From the NCBI RefSeq assembly GCF_023638055.1, contig NZ_JAKRVY010000004.1:186001-250000 (forward strand): 64,000 nucleotides of DNA, in the 5' to 3' direction. Made by a program: the position numbers and the translations under genes. The stretch's first letter is position 1. Each line of letters starts with the position of its first letter. This DNA comes from Natranaeroarchaeum aerophilus (GTDB taxonomy: Archaea; Halobacteriota; Halobacteria; Halobacteriales; Natronoarchaeaceae). Under the pieces are notes generated by a model, which ran no database searches, was not told where the DNA came from, and worked only from the letters and a program-made list of their open reading frames with translations. Shown piece by piece: positions 24,572 to 33,435 of the stretch.

Positions 24572-26441
24572 GGAAGATCACCACGTAGTTGTACAGCGTG
24601 TGGATCGAAATGGCGAGGACGAGCATCGCCAGGTAGTGGACTCGATCGCGTCGGGCACCGATCGCGGAGACGATCGTAGTGAGCGTATGCAGCGCGAGTG
24701 GCAGGAAAAACAGGCCGACTGCGAGCGTCGGTGAGATCCCATCCGTCGTCGGGAACGCGACCGCGCCGAGCTCCAGCTGTGTGATCCCAACGATCTGGGC
24801 GACGTGTGTCACCTTCTCGGCGACGAAAAAGCCCAGCCCGCTCGCTGCCCCGACGGCGACCGCCGTGCTGATCGAGCGATCGAACCGATTGTGTGCGTAG
24901 CCCGCGTAGACGTGCAAGCTCTTTGCCACCTCTTCGGTACAGGAGATCAACAGGAGCAAGACGGGGAGTGCGAACGACTCCGGCAGCGCGAACAGGACAG
25001 TGACGGTGAGCAACTGGGCGACGAAGACGAAGGGGATCATCAGCGCGCTGATCGCCGCGACGCTTTTCAGCCCCGACACGTAGTTCGCCAGGGCGTCCAG
25101 CACCTTCAGGTGGACCGACCGCTGGGAGAACATGTCCTCCTCGCGGTAGACGCCTGCGCCGAGGCCGAACAGGAGCAGGCTCAGGAGGTAAAAGGATCCA
25201 GTCGAGAAGGTGTACTGGAGCGCGGAGACGGCCTCGCCCTGCAGGTCCCAGACGACCAGCGTCAGCGGCGAAATCAGCGCGATCGGCGTTATTTCTGTGA
25301 AGATCGCCGGGACGAACACGTACGACGTCAGCAGGACGCTGATCGTCACCGTCACGAAGGTCAGCTCCTTGAACGAGCGGGCGAACATCGCGCCGACGAA
25401 GGTGGCGGCGAGAAAGAGCAGGGCGATCGGAACGACGGCAGCGATCGAGACGGGGCCGCCGTCGATCGCGAGCGCAATGGCGACCGAAACGAGGACCAGC
25501 GCGGCGAGATACGGCAACGTCTTCCCGACGATCACGTCCCCGCGGCTCACCGGCGCGACGAGCAGTAACTCGCCACGGCGGTTGATCCGCTCGTTCATGA
25601 TCGAACTCCCGTAGAGCTGGATGACGAAGTTCATCGGGATAATGAAGAGAAACGCAAGCACCAGCGAGCCGAAGGGGAACGGCGGCGAGATCCCCGCTGG
25701 CGTGTCGACGATGCTATCCCCGGCGATCGCGTCGCTGATCCAGTTCCCAGTATCCGAGCTATCGCCGGATGCAGGATCGTCGTCCTCGCTGTCGGTCGTG
25801 TCGTCGCTATCGTCGCTGTCGTCGGCTCCGCCATCGAGGGTTTCATCGTCCGCTTCGCTGCTGTCGTCCCTCGTCTCCTGCTCGTCCGTCTCGTGGTCGC
25901 CGTCCGCCTCCTGATCGCCGTTCGTCTCCGTTCCGCTGGTGTCGTCGTCCGAACCGGCCCCGGCCTCGACGATACCTGCCCCGCCACTGGCCTCGTATCG
26001 GAGATCGACGAGCACCGGGAACGCCGCAGTCTGGTTGCCTTCTGCTTCCATCATCCGGTAGTTGTAGCCGTCGATGGCAGTCTCGAACTCGGCCATTGCG
26101 GCGTCGCCTTTCTGTGTCTCTGCCTGAGACAACTCGTAGCCCCCCGGTCCGTACGGCTCCAGCATGATTTCGGCATCGCCGCGCTCGATCAGGTCGTCTT
26201 CCGGCGGGACCGGTTTCAGCGCGGAGTGTTCGTCGACGGCGGGGTAGTAGCTGCTATCCTCAGGGACGCCGACCCGATAGATGTCGTCGTCGAGGGCGAC
26301 GCTTCCACCGAAGACTGCGAGGCCGCCACCGAAGACCAGTATCAGTCCGAAGATGCCGAGGACGACCGTCCGTCTATCGACCGATCCGACCGAACGGCTG
26401 AGCTCCCACCGGGCCACCCGTAGCGTCTTTCGCGGCTTCAC
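24561..26441 (-). CDS. ABC-2 permease fused to a PrsW-like intramembrane protease
   Basis: A 626-aa fusion. Residues 1 to about 430 form an ABC-2 permease: an N-terminal helix, an extracytoplasmic domain with an acidic Ser/Asp/Glu linker, then RINRRGELLLVAPVSRGDVI and five helices. The last 180 or so residues form a second membrane bundle with PrsW/CPBP-like metal motifs: CTEEVAKSL, FFVAEKVTHV, LALHTLTTI and SIHTLYNY. PrsW-type proteins cleave membrane or signalling substrates. The ATPase gene upstream overlaps it by ATGA. The protease could process exported cargo, but this is inference. Confidence 0.85.
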   Translation of the reverse strand: MKPRKTLRVARWELSRSVGSVDRRTVVLGIFGLILVFGGGLAVFGGSVALDDDIYRVGVPEDSSYYPAVDEHSALKPVPPEDDLIERGDAEIMLEPYGPGGYELSQAETQKGDAAMAEFETAIDGYNYRMMEAEGNQTAAFPVLVDLRYEASGGAGIVEAGAGSDDDTSGTETNGDQEADGDHETDEQETRDDSSEADDETLDGGADDSDDSDDTTDSEDDDPASGDSSDTGNWISDAIAGDSIVDTPAGISPPFPFGSLVLAFLFIIPMNFVIQLYGSSIMNERINRRGELLLVAPVSRGDVIVGKTLPYLAALVLVSVAIALAIDGGPVSIAAVVPIALLFLAATFVGAMFARSFKELTFVTVTISVLLTSYVFVPAIFTEITPIALISPLTLVVWDLQGEAVSALQYTFSTGSFYLLSLLLFGLGAGVYREEDMFSQRSVHLKVLDALANYVSGLKSVAAISALMIPFVFVAQLLTVTVLFALPESFALPVLLLLISCTEEVAKSLHVYAGYAHNRFDRSISTAVAVGAASGLGFFVAEKVTHVAQIVGITQLELGAVAFPTTDGISPTLAVGLFFLPLALHTLTTIVSAIGARRDRVHYLAMLVLAISIHTLYNYVVIFHVQ

Positions 26442-27310
26442 GCCTCGGCCTCCCCGGCAATATCGAGGAAGATGTCTTCGAGGCTCGGCGTCTCCGTCTG
26501 GATGTCGACGACCGATCCGCCCGCGGCGATCGCCCGCTCTCGGATAGCCTCGACTGCCTCCATGTCCTCTACCTCCCGGACGAACCGCCCGTTTTTCTGC
26601 AGGCTATCAGGCACCTCGACGTCCGTATATACCGTGTAGGAGGACTTGCCGTGGCGTTCGCGGATCCCCTCGATCGTCCCCCTGGCGATGATCTTGCCGC
26701 GGTTCATCACGACCAGGCGGTCACAGATGCTTTCGACGTGAAAGAGGTTGTGCGCACTGAACACGACGGTCCGACCCTCTTCGCTCAGTTCACGGGTAAA
26801 CTCGATGATGTAGTTGGTCGTCAGCGGGTCGAGGCCGCTGGCGGGTTCGTCAAAAATCAGCACGTCGGGATCGTTGACAAGCGCACGCGCAATGGCGACC
26901 TTTCGTTTCATTCCTTTCGACATGTCCCCAATTGCCCGGTTTCGATGTTCCAGATCGAGGCGGTCGAGCGTCTCCGTGATCCGCTCGGTTGCGACATCGC
27001 GCGGCACGTCGTAGAGGTCGGCGAAAAATCGGAGATACGAGATCGCCGTCATGTCCTCGTACAGCGGTGACTCCTCGGGGAGGAAGCCGAGATTCCCCCG
27101 CATCTCGGTTTCGCCCGCCTGGACGCCAGCGACCGTCGCGGTACCCGCGGTCGGTTCAATCAGCCCGGCGAGCATCTTCAGCGTCGTCGTCTTCCCCGCC
27201 CCGTTCGGGCCGACGATACCGAACACCTCGCCCGCGTCGATCTCGAACGTGCTGTTCTCGACTGCGACGAACCCGCTGTACTCCTTGCGGAGGTTCTCGA
27301 CCTCGATCAC
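26438..27310 (-). CDS. ABC transporter ATP-binding protein, GTG start
   Basis: A 290-aa ATPase. Walker A is GPNGAGKTTTLKML, the signature is MSKGMKRKVAIARAL and Walker B is VLIFDEPASGLDP. The C-terminal extension is the type seen in ABC-2 exporters. There is no ATG near the homologous start, so GTG 27310 (VIEVENLRKEY) is taken. A TTTTATT box (27336-27343) about 29 bp upstream agrees with a leaderless message. It drives the two membrane partners encoded downstream. Confidence 0.95.
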   Translation of the reverse strand: MIEVENLRKEYSGFVAVENSTFEIDAGEVFGIVGPNGAGKTTTLKMLAGLIEPTAGTATVAGVQAGETEMRGNLGFLPEESPLYEDMTAISYLRFFADLYDVPRDVATERITETLDRLDLEHRNRAIGDMSKGMKRKVAIARALVNDPDVLIFDEPASGLDPLTTNYIIEFTRELSEEGRTVVFSAHNLFHVESICDRLVVMNRGKIIARGTIEGIRERHGKSSYTVYTDVEVPDSLQKNGRFVREVEDMEAVEAIRERAIAAGGSVVDIQTETPSLEDIFLDIAGEAEA

Positions 27311-27380
27311 ACTACTCGGGTGCAGGTACCGGGGGAATAAAAGGATTATCTGGAACGTAAACGACAACAGCCGTGCCGGC

Positions 27381-27815
27381 TCAGAGACCGATTCCGAGCG
27401 AGTAGGCCCAGTCAGCACCGCCCAGCACCAGCAACACGAGCGCACCGCCGAGCAGCGCGACGTTTTTCAGGAACTGCGTCATCTCCTGTTGTGCTTGGTC
27501 CTCTGGAACCGCCCAGAAATCGTGCATCACCGGCGTCGTGACGAGCAGGAACACTGCCAGCGCGCCAGCAGCGATGACCGGAAATACGCCAAGGGCGACA
27601 CCGAGACCGCCGAACATCAACATACCGCCGCTGAACGCGACGCTCAGTCTCGGTGCCGGGATGCCTTTCATCTCCGCGTAGCCGCTCATTGCGTCGAGAT
27701 CCAGGAAGTGGTTCAGTCCCGTGAACGCCAGTACGGCCCCGAAGAGGACGCGACCGATCAGAAACGCCACGTCGGCCCCGGGGGCGTCGAGGAGTAGCGG
27801 AAGTACTGCCGTCAT
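27381..27815 (-). CDS. DoxX-family membrane protein
   Basis: A 144-aa protein with four hydrophobic segments. LIGRVLFGAVLAFTGLNHFLDL is the DoxX N-terminal pattern, cut here only by position, and KNVALLGGALVLL follows near the end. DoxX proteins have been linked to quinone or thiosulfate redox and stress responses, but the role of the haloarchaeal members is uncertain. It has a Shine-Dalgarno-like GGAGG just upstream and a paired-dyad region at 27879-27901 before its promoter. Confidence 0.88.
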   Translation of the reverse strand: MTAVLPLLLDAPGADVAFLIGRVLFGAVLAFTGLNHFLDLDAMSGYAEMKGIPAPRLSVAFSGGMLMFGGLGVALGVFPVIAAGALAVFLLVTTPVMHDFWAVPEDQAQQEMTQFLKNVALLGGALVLLVLGGADWAYSLGIGL

Positions 27816-27878
27816 CGGTCCGCCTCCGAAAGACTGCGCGTTTCAGAGTGCTCGGTGCCAACCGCGAATTGTAGTATC

Positions 27879-27901
27879 ATTACGTTATCTGGTTACGTAA
27901 C
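27879..27901. promoter_or_regulatory. Two TTACGT-type dyads upstream of doxX
   Basis: ATTACGTTAT (27879-27888) and GTTACGTAAC (27892-27901, a perfect 10-bp palindrome) share the core TTACGT with centres 13 bp apart. They lie just upstream of the TATA-like TAATGATACT of doxX. This looks like a double operator or activator site. Confidence 0.45.
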
Positions 27902-28031
27902 GAACTGTATTATACGTTTGGCGACATATAAGATACCAGGTAACCCCCTCGCTATCAGGTGATCGTTCGGGATAGATGTACTGCTGTCGGTGTGATCGAA
28001 CTGCAAGGAGAGTGGGTTCGACGGCGTCGAA

Positions 28032-28277
28032 CTACCGCGAAATCGGCGGGTTCCAGAACACGCCGTCGAGTACCGCGACTGCGCCGATCAGCGCCGCCCC
28101 GAACAACGCCACGTTCAGCGGGACCGACAGCAGCGATCCGAACAGGGCGGCCAACAGGAAGACGACCGGGATCAATATGAGGACAATGTCGTACCTCGAT
28201 ATCGACCGGTCAGGGGTCGTGGTCTGCTTGTTACGTAGCAACTCGCCTCGGATCGGATCTGACGTGCTCTGGCTCAT
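28032..28277 (-). CDS. Small two-helix membrane protein
   Basis: An 81-aa protein starting MSQSTSDPIRGELL with two hydrophobic segments (DIVLILIPVVFLLAALFG and LNVALFGAALIGAVAVLDGV) and a short C-terminal tail. A TATA-like element about 27 bp upstream supports this start over the in-frame one three codons earlier. A 13-bp palindrome sits directly before the ATG. It is a hypothetical haloarchaeal protein and no function can be assigned. Confidence 0.7.
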   Translation of the reverse strand: MSQSTSDPIRGELLRNKQTTTPDRSISRYDIVLILIPVVFLLAALFGSLLSVPLNVALFGAALIGAVAVLDGVFWNPPISR

Positions 28278-28279
28278 TT

Positions 28280-28292
28280 GTATCACCGATAC
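28280..28292. promoter_or_regulatory. Palindrome between TATA and start of the 28277 gene
   Basis: GTATC-ACC-GATAC is a perfect inverted repeat (5-bp arms) immediately upstream of the start codon and downstream of the TATA-like GATATCATAC. In this position a bound protein would block transcription. Confidence 0.35.
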
Positions 28293-28471
28293 AGTATGAT
28301 ATCGTTTCTAATCCTACTAAAATCCTTTTTCAGACCTGTTACAAATTCATGATTGAAGCCTCGCGTATGTCTCGTACTATATCTCTATAACTTATACAGA
28401 TTATATACTTCGTGCAGTAACGGGTCGAACACGCGGGAACATCGAGAACCGGCGGACTAAGCCAGTGAGAG

Positions 28472-28478
28472 AAAAAAA
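28472..28478 (-). terminator. T-run downstream of tyrS
   Basis: Seven T residues on the minus strand begin 6 bp past the tyrS stop codon. This is a good archaeal oligo-T terminator candidate. Confidence 0.5.
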
Positions 28479-28483
28479 TCCGA

Positions 28484-29479
28484 TTACGATCGGAGCTCTT
28501 CGAGCCGTTCGCGCCCCGGCGCGATCAACTCGTCCAGATACGATGCGAGCGTCCCTTTCGCGTCAGCCGGGTGGAGTTCCCCACTTTCGAGGTCCTCGGC
28601 GAGGTCCTCGTAGTCCTCGTAGGTGATGTCACCGCCGTACTGGTCCGGACGTTCGACGACCACCGTCTCGAACCGCGGGAAGACGTGATACTGGAACAGT
28701 TCGAGGACCGGATTCTCGCGGTCGTTGCCGTCCTCGTCCGGTTCGGGGTCACGGGTCGGCGGGCAGTACGCCGAGTTGACCTTCTCTTCGAGGTCCTCGG
28801 CCGTGTCCTCCATCGAGATAGTGACGCCCTCGCTGGAGGACATCTTCCCCTCGCCGGAGATCAGGTCGGCGATGATCGGCGTGTGCAAAGCGGGCCGGAC
28901 ATCGTAGTCGAGACTCGGCAGCTCCTCGCGGGCGAGCATGTGGACTTTCCGCTGGTCGAGGCCGCCGACCGCGAGGTCGACGTCGAGATACTCGATATCG
29001 AGTGCCTGCATCAGCGGGTAGACGACGTGAGAGACCTTCGCGGTCTCGCCGCTTTGAATCTCGGCCATCGCGCGCTGGGCGCGGTTGAGCGAGGTCTCTA
29101 GCTCGATCTGGTGGACGTCAAGCACGTACTCCTCGTCCATCTGGTACGAAGAGCCGTAGACGAACTCCGTCTGGCTCTCGTCGAGGCCGTACGCGAGGAA
29201 CTGCTCGCGCATCTGCTCGGCTGTCTCGCGGATCTCCTCGAAGGTACCCTTCCCGTTCAGGTAGGCGTGAACGTCCGCGAGCAAGACGACGATCTCGAAG
29301 CCCGCCTCCTGCAGGTCGATCAGTTTGTTCGCCGTCAGTAGGTGACCGAGATGAAGCACACCGGAGGGCTCGTAGCCGACGTAGGCGCGTTTGCCTTCGG
29401 GATCGTCGGCCAGTGCCTCCAATTCCTCCTCGGTCACGACCTCCTCGGCGTTGCGAGTGATCAGGTCGTACGTATCCAT
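28484..29479 (-). CDS. tyrS: Tyrosyl-tRNA synthetase
   Basis: A 331-aa class I synthetase charging tRNA-Tyr. GYEPSGVLHLGHLLTANKL holds the HIGH-type motif (HLGH) and GEGKMSSSEG the KMSKS-type loop. DLAVGGLDQRKVHMLARE is the archaeal/eukaryal TyrRS pattern. The short archaeal form without a bacterial C-terminal S4 domain is as expected. The start MDTYDLITRN is preferred, since the longer in-frame start adds non-family sequence. It diverges from birA. Confidence 0.96.
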   Translation of the reverse strand: MDTYDLITRNAEEVVTEEELEALADDPEGKRAYVGYEPSGVLHLGHLLTANKLIDLQEAGFEIVVLLADVHAYLNGKGTFEEIRETAEQMREQFLAYGLDESQTEFVYGSSYQMDEEYVLDVHQIELETSLNRAQRAMAEIQSGETAKVSHVVYPLMQALDIEYLDVDLAVGGLDQRKVHMLAREELPSLDYDVRPALHTPIIADLISGEGKMSSSEGVTISMEDTAEDLEEKVNSAYCPPTRDPEPDEDGNDRENPVLELFQYHVFPRFETVVVERPDQYGGDITYEDYEDLAEDLESGELHPADAKGTLASYLDELIAPGRERLEELRS

Positions 29480-29577
29480 ACCACCACTCTGTCGGGGGAG
29501 GAATTTAGGGCTTCCCAAGTTCGGCAACCCAGTGACGTGGCAGAACCGACATTACCCCTCCCCGCGAACGGCGTGGT

Positions 29578-30507
29578 ATGAACGACACGCGACGCGCCGT
29601 CCTCGAAGCGATCGATGGACAGGCTATCTCGGGTGCCGACCTCGCAGAGCGTCTCGACATCACCCGCGCGGCGATCTGGAAACACGTCGAGGCGCTTCGC
29701 AAGGAGGGCTTCGTCATCGACAGCGAAGACGGCTACCGGCTCGAATCGATCCCCGAATTCGGGGCCAGCGCCGTCGAGTACGGCCTCGACGCGCCCTACG
29801 AGGTCGAGTATCACGACACCATCGGGAGTACGAACGATCGCGCACGCGAGGCCGCCAGCGAGGGCGCACAGAACCTCGTCGTCCTCGCCGACGAACAGAC
29901 CGGCAGCCGGGGACGACTCGACCGCGAGTGGAGCGCGCCGAGCGGCGGCATCTGGGTGAGCCCAGTACTCCGGCCCGACATCCCTCCGGCTCACGCTCCG
30001 CTGGTGACGCTTGCCGCCGCGGTGGCGACTACGACCGCCGCCAGAGAGGCGGGTGTCGACGCTCAAATCAAGTGGCCAAACGACGTGCTGGTGCCGACAG
30101 CGGACGGAGACAAGAAGCTCGTCGGGATCCTCACCGAGATGGAAGGCGAGGCTGACCGGGTCTCGTGGATCGTCCCCGGGATCGGTATCAATGCGAATAT
30201 CGATTCGGACGAGCTTCCCGAGGGCGCGACGAGCCTTCGCGAGCAGGTGGGTGACGTCCACCGCCGGGTGTTCACCCAGCGCGTGCTCGAAACGCTCGAC
30301 GAACTACTTACTGACGAGGATGCGATTCTCGAACAGTGGCGCGAGTACGCGCTAACGCTCGGACAGCGCGTCCGCGTCGAGACTTCGGACGACGTCGTCG
30401 AGGGGGAGGCCGTCGACATCGAGCGTCCGGGAACGCTGCTCGTCGACACCGGATCGGAGACTGTGCGCGTTCACGCGGGCGACTGTGAACATCTCCGACC
30501 GGCCTGA
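29578..30507 (+). CDS. birA: Biotin-protein ligase / biotin repressor BirA
   Basis: A 309-aa bifunctional protein. An N-terminal winged helix (ISGADLAERLDITRAAIWKHV) is followed by the ligase domain with GSTNDRARE, the biotin-binding GSRGRLDREW, KWPNDVLV and a small C-terminal domain. It attaches biotin to acyl-CoA carboxylase carriers via biotinyl-AMP, and the helix-turn-helix suggests biotin-dependent gene control. No biotin gene is adjacent. Confidence 0.95.
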   Translation: MNDTRRAVLEAIDGQAISGADLAERLDITRAAIWKHVEALRKEGFVIDSEDGYRLESIPEFGASAVEYGLDAPYEVEYHDTIGSTNDRAREAASEGAQNLVVLADEQTGSRGRLDREWSAPSGGIWVSPVLRPDIPPAHAPLVTLAAAVATTTAAREAGVDAQIKWPNDVLVPTADGDKKLVGILTEMEGEADRVSWIVPGIGINANIDSDELPEGATSLREQVGDVHRRVFTQRVLETLDELLTDEDAILEQWREYALTLGQRVRVETSDDVVEGEAVDIERPGTLLVDTGSETVRVHAGDCEHLRPA

Positions 30508-30533
30508 CGCGTTTCAGACTGACCGGACGCCAG

Positions 30534-31004
30534 TCAGATGTCGCGGTCCGGTTCGGCGTCGGTGTCAGCGGGCGGTGCCCGCCGCACCGTCAGTATTGGT
30601 CGGTCGGACGTCCTGATTACGCCCTCCGTCACACTCCCCATCAACAGCCTGTCGATCCCCCCTCTACCGTGTGTACCCATCACGATCAGATCACAGTCGT
30701 GGCCCTCGGCGTACTCGACGATTGCACGCCGCGGCGAGCCATCGATCAGTCGCGTCTTGACCGGGACCCCCGAGTCGGCGGCCAGTGCTTCGATCTGTTC
30801 TAGTGCTTCCTCGCCTTCCTCGCGCAGCACGTCACTGATCCCGTCCCAGGACGCCTCCATGGGGAGTCCGGCGAACGTCGCGGAGTTCACGACGTAGATG
30901 GCGTGCACCGTCGCGTCGTGGATCCTCGCGAGTTCGATGGCGTGCTCGACGGCCCGGCCGACGCCGGTCGAACCGTCGGTCGGGACCAGTATCCGATCGT
31001 ACAT
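30534..31004 (-). CDS. Universal stress protein UspA, single domain
   Basis: A 156-aa single USP domain starting MYDRILVPTDGS. The ATP-binding signature GTHGRGGIDRLLMGSVTEGV is intact near residues 115-135. A short acidic tail follows. Such proteins bind ATP and act in stress adaptation. It converges with birA and lies upstream of the amidohydrolase gene with a separate start. It is separated from the large USP cluster at 40.6-45.3 kb. Confidence 0.94.
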   Translation of the reverse strand: MYDRILVPTDGSTGVGRAVEHAIELARIHDATVHAIYVVNSATFAGLPMEASWDGISDVLREEGEEALEQIEALAADSGVPVKTRLIDGSPRRAIVEYAEGHDCDLIVMGTHGRGGIDRLLMGSVTEGVIRTSDRPILTVRRAPPADTDAEPDRDI

Positions 31005-31064
31005 CCTGTGGGATGGTACCGACCCACGTCGTATAACTGTTACCCGCGAACGACTGAACCACCG

Positions 31065-32078
31065 TCAGAGAACGAGTCGCTTCACATCGCCCTGCCCGGC
31101 GCGTCGCACCACCGCGCGCACGACATCCTGCGCCCCCGCGAGATTGTCGGAGTCCCCGTCCAGGACCAGCAGTTTCGCGGGACGACCCTCCTCGACGACC
31201 CCCCGATCGAGCCCTGCCATCTCCGCACCGTTCACCGTTGCCATGCGAAGCACTTCCCTGGCAGAGAGATCGAACACCTTCGCAGTAAAGGCCATCTCGC
31301 GGAACATCGATGGACTGTTCGTCATTACATTATCCGTCCCGAGCGCGAGCGTCGTTCGCGCCGCGAGTTCCTTGACTGGCGGTCGACCCACATCAGTAAC
31401 GACGTTCGATCGGGGACAGACGACGATCGGTACCTCGCTGTCGTCGAGCCGTTCGAGGTGGACCGGTTCCGGGTGGACCATGTGGACGACGAAATCGGGA
31501 TCGAGATCCAGAGCGGGGTTGATATCGCTCTCATCGACCTCGCCGGCGTGGATACCGAAAAGCTTGCCCGCTTCAGCGGTTGCCCTTCGCTCCTCATCGA
31601 AGTTGGCGTCATTGGCTCCGCTCGCACCAAAGCCATCGGCGATCGCCATCGCGTCGATGGTTTCCCGTCCGAGGATCACCGGGTCGAGGTCGACACCTCC
31701 GGCCGCCTCGCGGAGCATTTCGACGCCCGAGATGCCGCCTTCCCGGAATTCGATGGTTGTTCCTGTTCCGGTCGATTGCATGAACTGCAGGGACCGACGC
31801 ATTCCGTCGACGAGGTCCTCGCGTGACGCCGCTCTGAGCAGGCGGTGTTTCAACCCGTCGGGCGGCGCGACGAGCTCTTCGAGCGAGAGATCACCACCGG
31901 CCTCCTTTGCGATCGAATCGCCCAGGTGCGTGTGCGCGTTGACGAACGCCGGGAGCACGATATCGTCGCTCGTCGTCTCGGTCTCCTCGATAGCGACGAT
32001 CTCTCCATCGTCGATCACTACGCGGCCTTCGATCGGCTCGAAGGACGAACCGCGCAGTATGGTCCCCTCCAGATGCAT
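31065..32078 (-). CDS. Amidohydrolase-superfamily metal-dependent deaminase/hydrolase
   Basis: A 337-aa TIM-barrel enzyme of the TatD/SsnA-like amidohydrolase superfamily. Metal ligands are in FVNAHTHLGDS, GIHAGEVDE (His), VHMVHPEP (His) and LALGTDNVM (Asp), in the usual order. DGEIVAIEE and GRPAKLLVLDGD belong to the small beta domain. The family deaminates or hydrolyses cyclic or N-acyl substrates, so a cytosine/guanine-deaminase-like role is possible, but the substrate is not fixed. It ends just before the USP gene at 31004. Confidence 0.9.
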   Translation of the reverse strand: MHLEGTILRGSSFEPIEGRVVIDDGEIVAIEETETTSDDIVLPAFVNAHTHLGDSIAKEAGGDLSLEELVAPPDGLKHRLLRAASREDLVDGMRRSLQFMQSTGTGTTIEFREGGISGVEMLREAAGGVDLDPVILGRETIDAMAIADGFGASGANDANFDEERRATAEAGKLFGIHAGEVDESDINPALDLDPDFVVHMVHPEPVHLERLDDSEVPIVVCPRSNVVTDVGRPPVKELAARTTLALGTDNVMTNSPSMFREMAFTAKVFDLSAREVLRMATVNGAEMAGLDRGVVEEGRPAKLLVLDGDSDNLAGAQDVVRAVVRRAGQGDVKRLVL

Positions 32079-32147
32079 GGATCGATCTATTCAGCAGCCA
32101 CTCATTTGCCTGTCGTTCGGCAGTGGTGCAAGTTACGGGATCGACAC

Positions 32148-33383
32148 TCAGTTGGTCCTGTGTTCGAACTCGTCGAGCGTCGCATAATGTGTCCCCCGAA
32201 CCTCCGAGACGAGCGCGCCCTCGATATCGAGTCCGAGCACGGACGCCGCGGCGTGACCCACCTGCTCCGTCTCCTCGTCCGGAGCGTACACGCCCAGTCG
32301 CCACTGCGACTGCTGTGCTGCACGCAACGCCTCGACAAGCGGCGACTGCTCGTCGAGCCGTCTGACCTCGTTCCCGACGACGACACGGGTCGTCGATTCG
32401 GTCATCGTGGGACGACCTCGAACATCGAGGATGACGTGGGCTGGCCGTACGTCGGCCCGCACAGCGATCTCGTCCTCCAGATCCCGGATCGTCTCGTGGT
32501 CGGCGTCGATGATCTCGTCGGGGACGTCCCGAAGTTCCGCCCAGACGGCCCGCTTGAACAGATCTCGTTCGTCGAGCGCGTCCGCATACCCCTCCGTGCT
32601 GTCGTGGCTCCGCAAGGCGACGAGCAGGTCGCTGTCGTCCATCCGCCGAACCGTCGCTGCGGGGATCGACTCCTCGTCGATCAGCCGCTCGGTGCCGCGG
32701 CGAAGCAACGATTTGCTGATCCGGGCGACGTGGTGGCTGTAGACAGTGGGGTTCATTAGCGCGCGCGCGATGAGCAGACTTTCGGCTGCCTGAACGTTGC
32801 CCTCCTGTAACACGAGCTGTCCGTCCTCGAACGTCAGCTCGCGAACGAGTCGCCCGTGATCGATCGTTCCGTACGGGACGCCGGTGTGGTGGGCATCTCG
32901 GACGAGGTAATCCATCCGGTCGACGTCGAGTTCGCCCGATACCAGTTGCCCGTACTGGCCGTCGCCCGCGATCAGGTCGGCGACGGCCTCCGGGTCGAGG
33001 TCGTGCTCTCGTAGCACGTCACCGACCGGGTTTTCTGCGAGCAGATCGGCGACGTCGTCGTGATACTGCCCAGTATGTCGATAAATCACCGCCTCGATGT
33101 TGTGGCTAAAGGGGCTGTGGCCGACGTCGTGTAGCAACGCTGCGGCCCGGACGCGCTCTGCCTGCGGTCCGTGGATGCCGAGCCCGTCGAGTGCCTGACA
33201 GGCGAGGTGGTAGACGCCGAGGCTGTGCTCGAAGCGAGTGTGGTTCGCGGAGGGATAGACGTACGAGACGGTCCCCAGTTGCCTGATCCGGCGGAGCCGC
33301 TGGACTGCGGGGGTGTCGAGTAGCGCCGCCGCAACGCCCTCGACCTCGATGTGGTCGTGGACGCTGTCCTTGATTGTCGCCAT
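32148..33383 (-). CDS. HD-domain phosphohydrolase
   Basis: A 411-aa protein. The N-terminal region matches dNTPase/HD proteins: YVYPSANHTRFEHSLGVY, ALLHDVGHSPFSHNIE (the HD pair) and VSGELDVDRMDYLVRDAHHTGV. This is the archaeal HD hydrolase family related to dGTP triphosphohydrolases and SAMHD1. The C-terminal 110 or so residues are family-specific. It probably hydrolyses (d)NTPs or a phosphate ester. It follows psmB in the same direction with 52 bp between them. Confidence 0.92.
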   Translation of the reverse strand: MATIKDSVHDHIEVEGVAAALLDTPAVQRLRRIRQLGTVSYVYPSANHTRFEHSLGVYHLACQALDGLGIHGPQAERVRAAALLHDVGHSPFSHNIEAVIYRHTGQYHDDVADLLAENPVGDVLREHDLDPEAVADLIAGDGQYGQLVSGELDVDRMDYLVRDAHHTGVPYGTIDHGRLVRELTFEDGQLVLQEGNVQAAESLLIARALMNPTVYSHHVARISKSLLRRGTERLIDEESIPAATVRRMDDSDLLVALRSHDSTEGYADALDERDLFKRAVWAELRDVPDEIIDADHETIRDLEDEIAVRADVRPAHVILDVRGRPTMTESTTRVVVGNEVRRLDEQSPLVEALRAAQQSQWRLGVYAPDEETEQVGHAAASVLGLDIEGALVSEVRGTHYATLDEFEHRTN

Positions 33384-33435
33384 GCTCTCGGGTTCGGCGG
33401 TGTCCTACAAAAAGTGTCGTACGGGCGAGACAGAA

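Noticed and set aside
30898-32187. 429-codon plus-strand frame, Ser/Thr/Arg rich
   Set aside because: Antisense of the amidohydrolase gene at 31065-32078; basic composition unlike haloarchaeal proteins.
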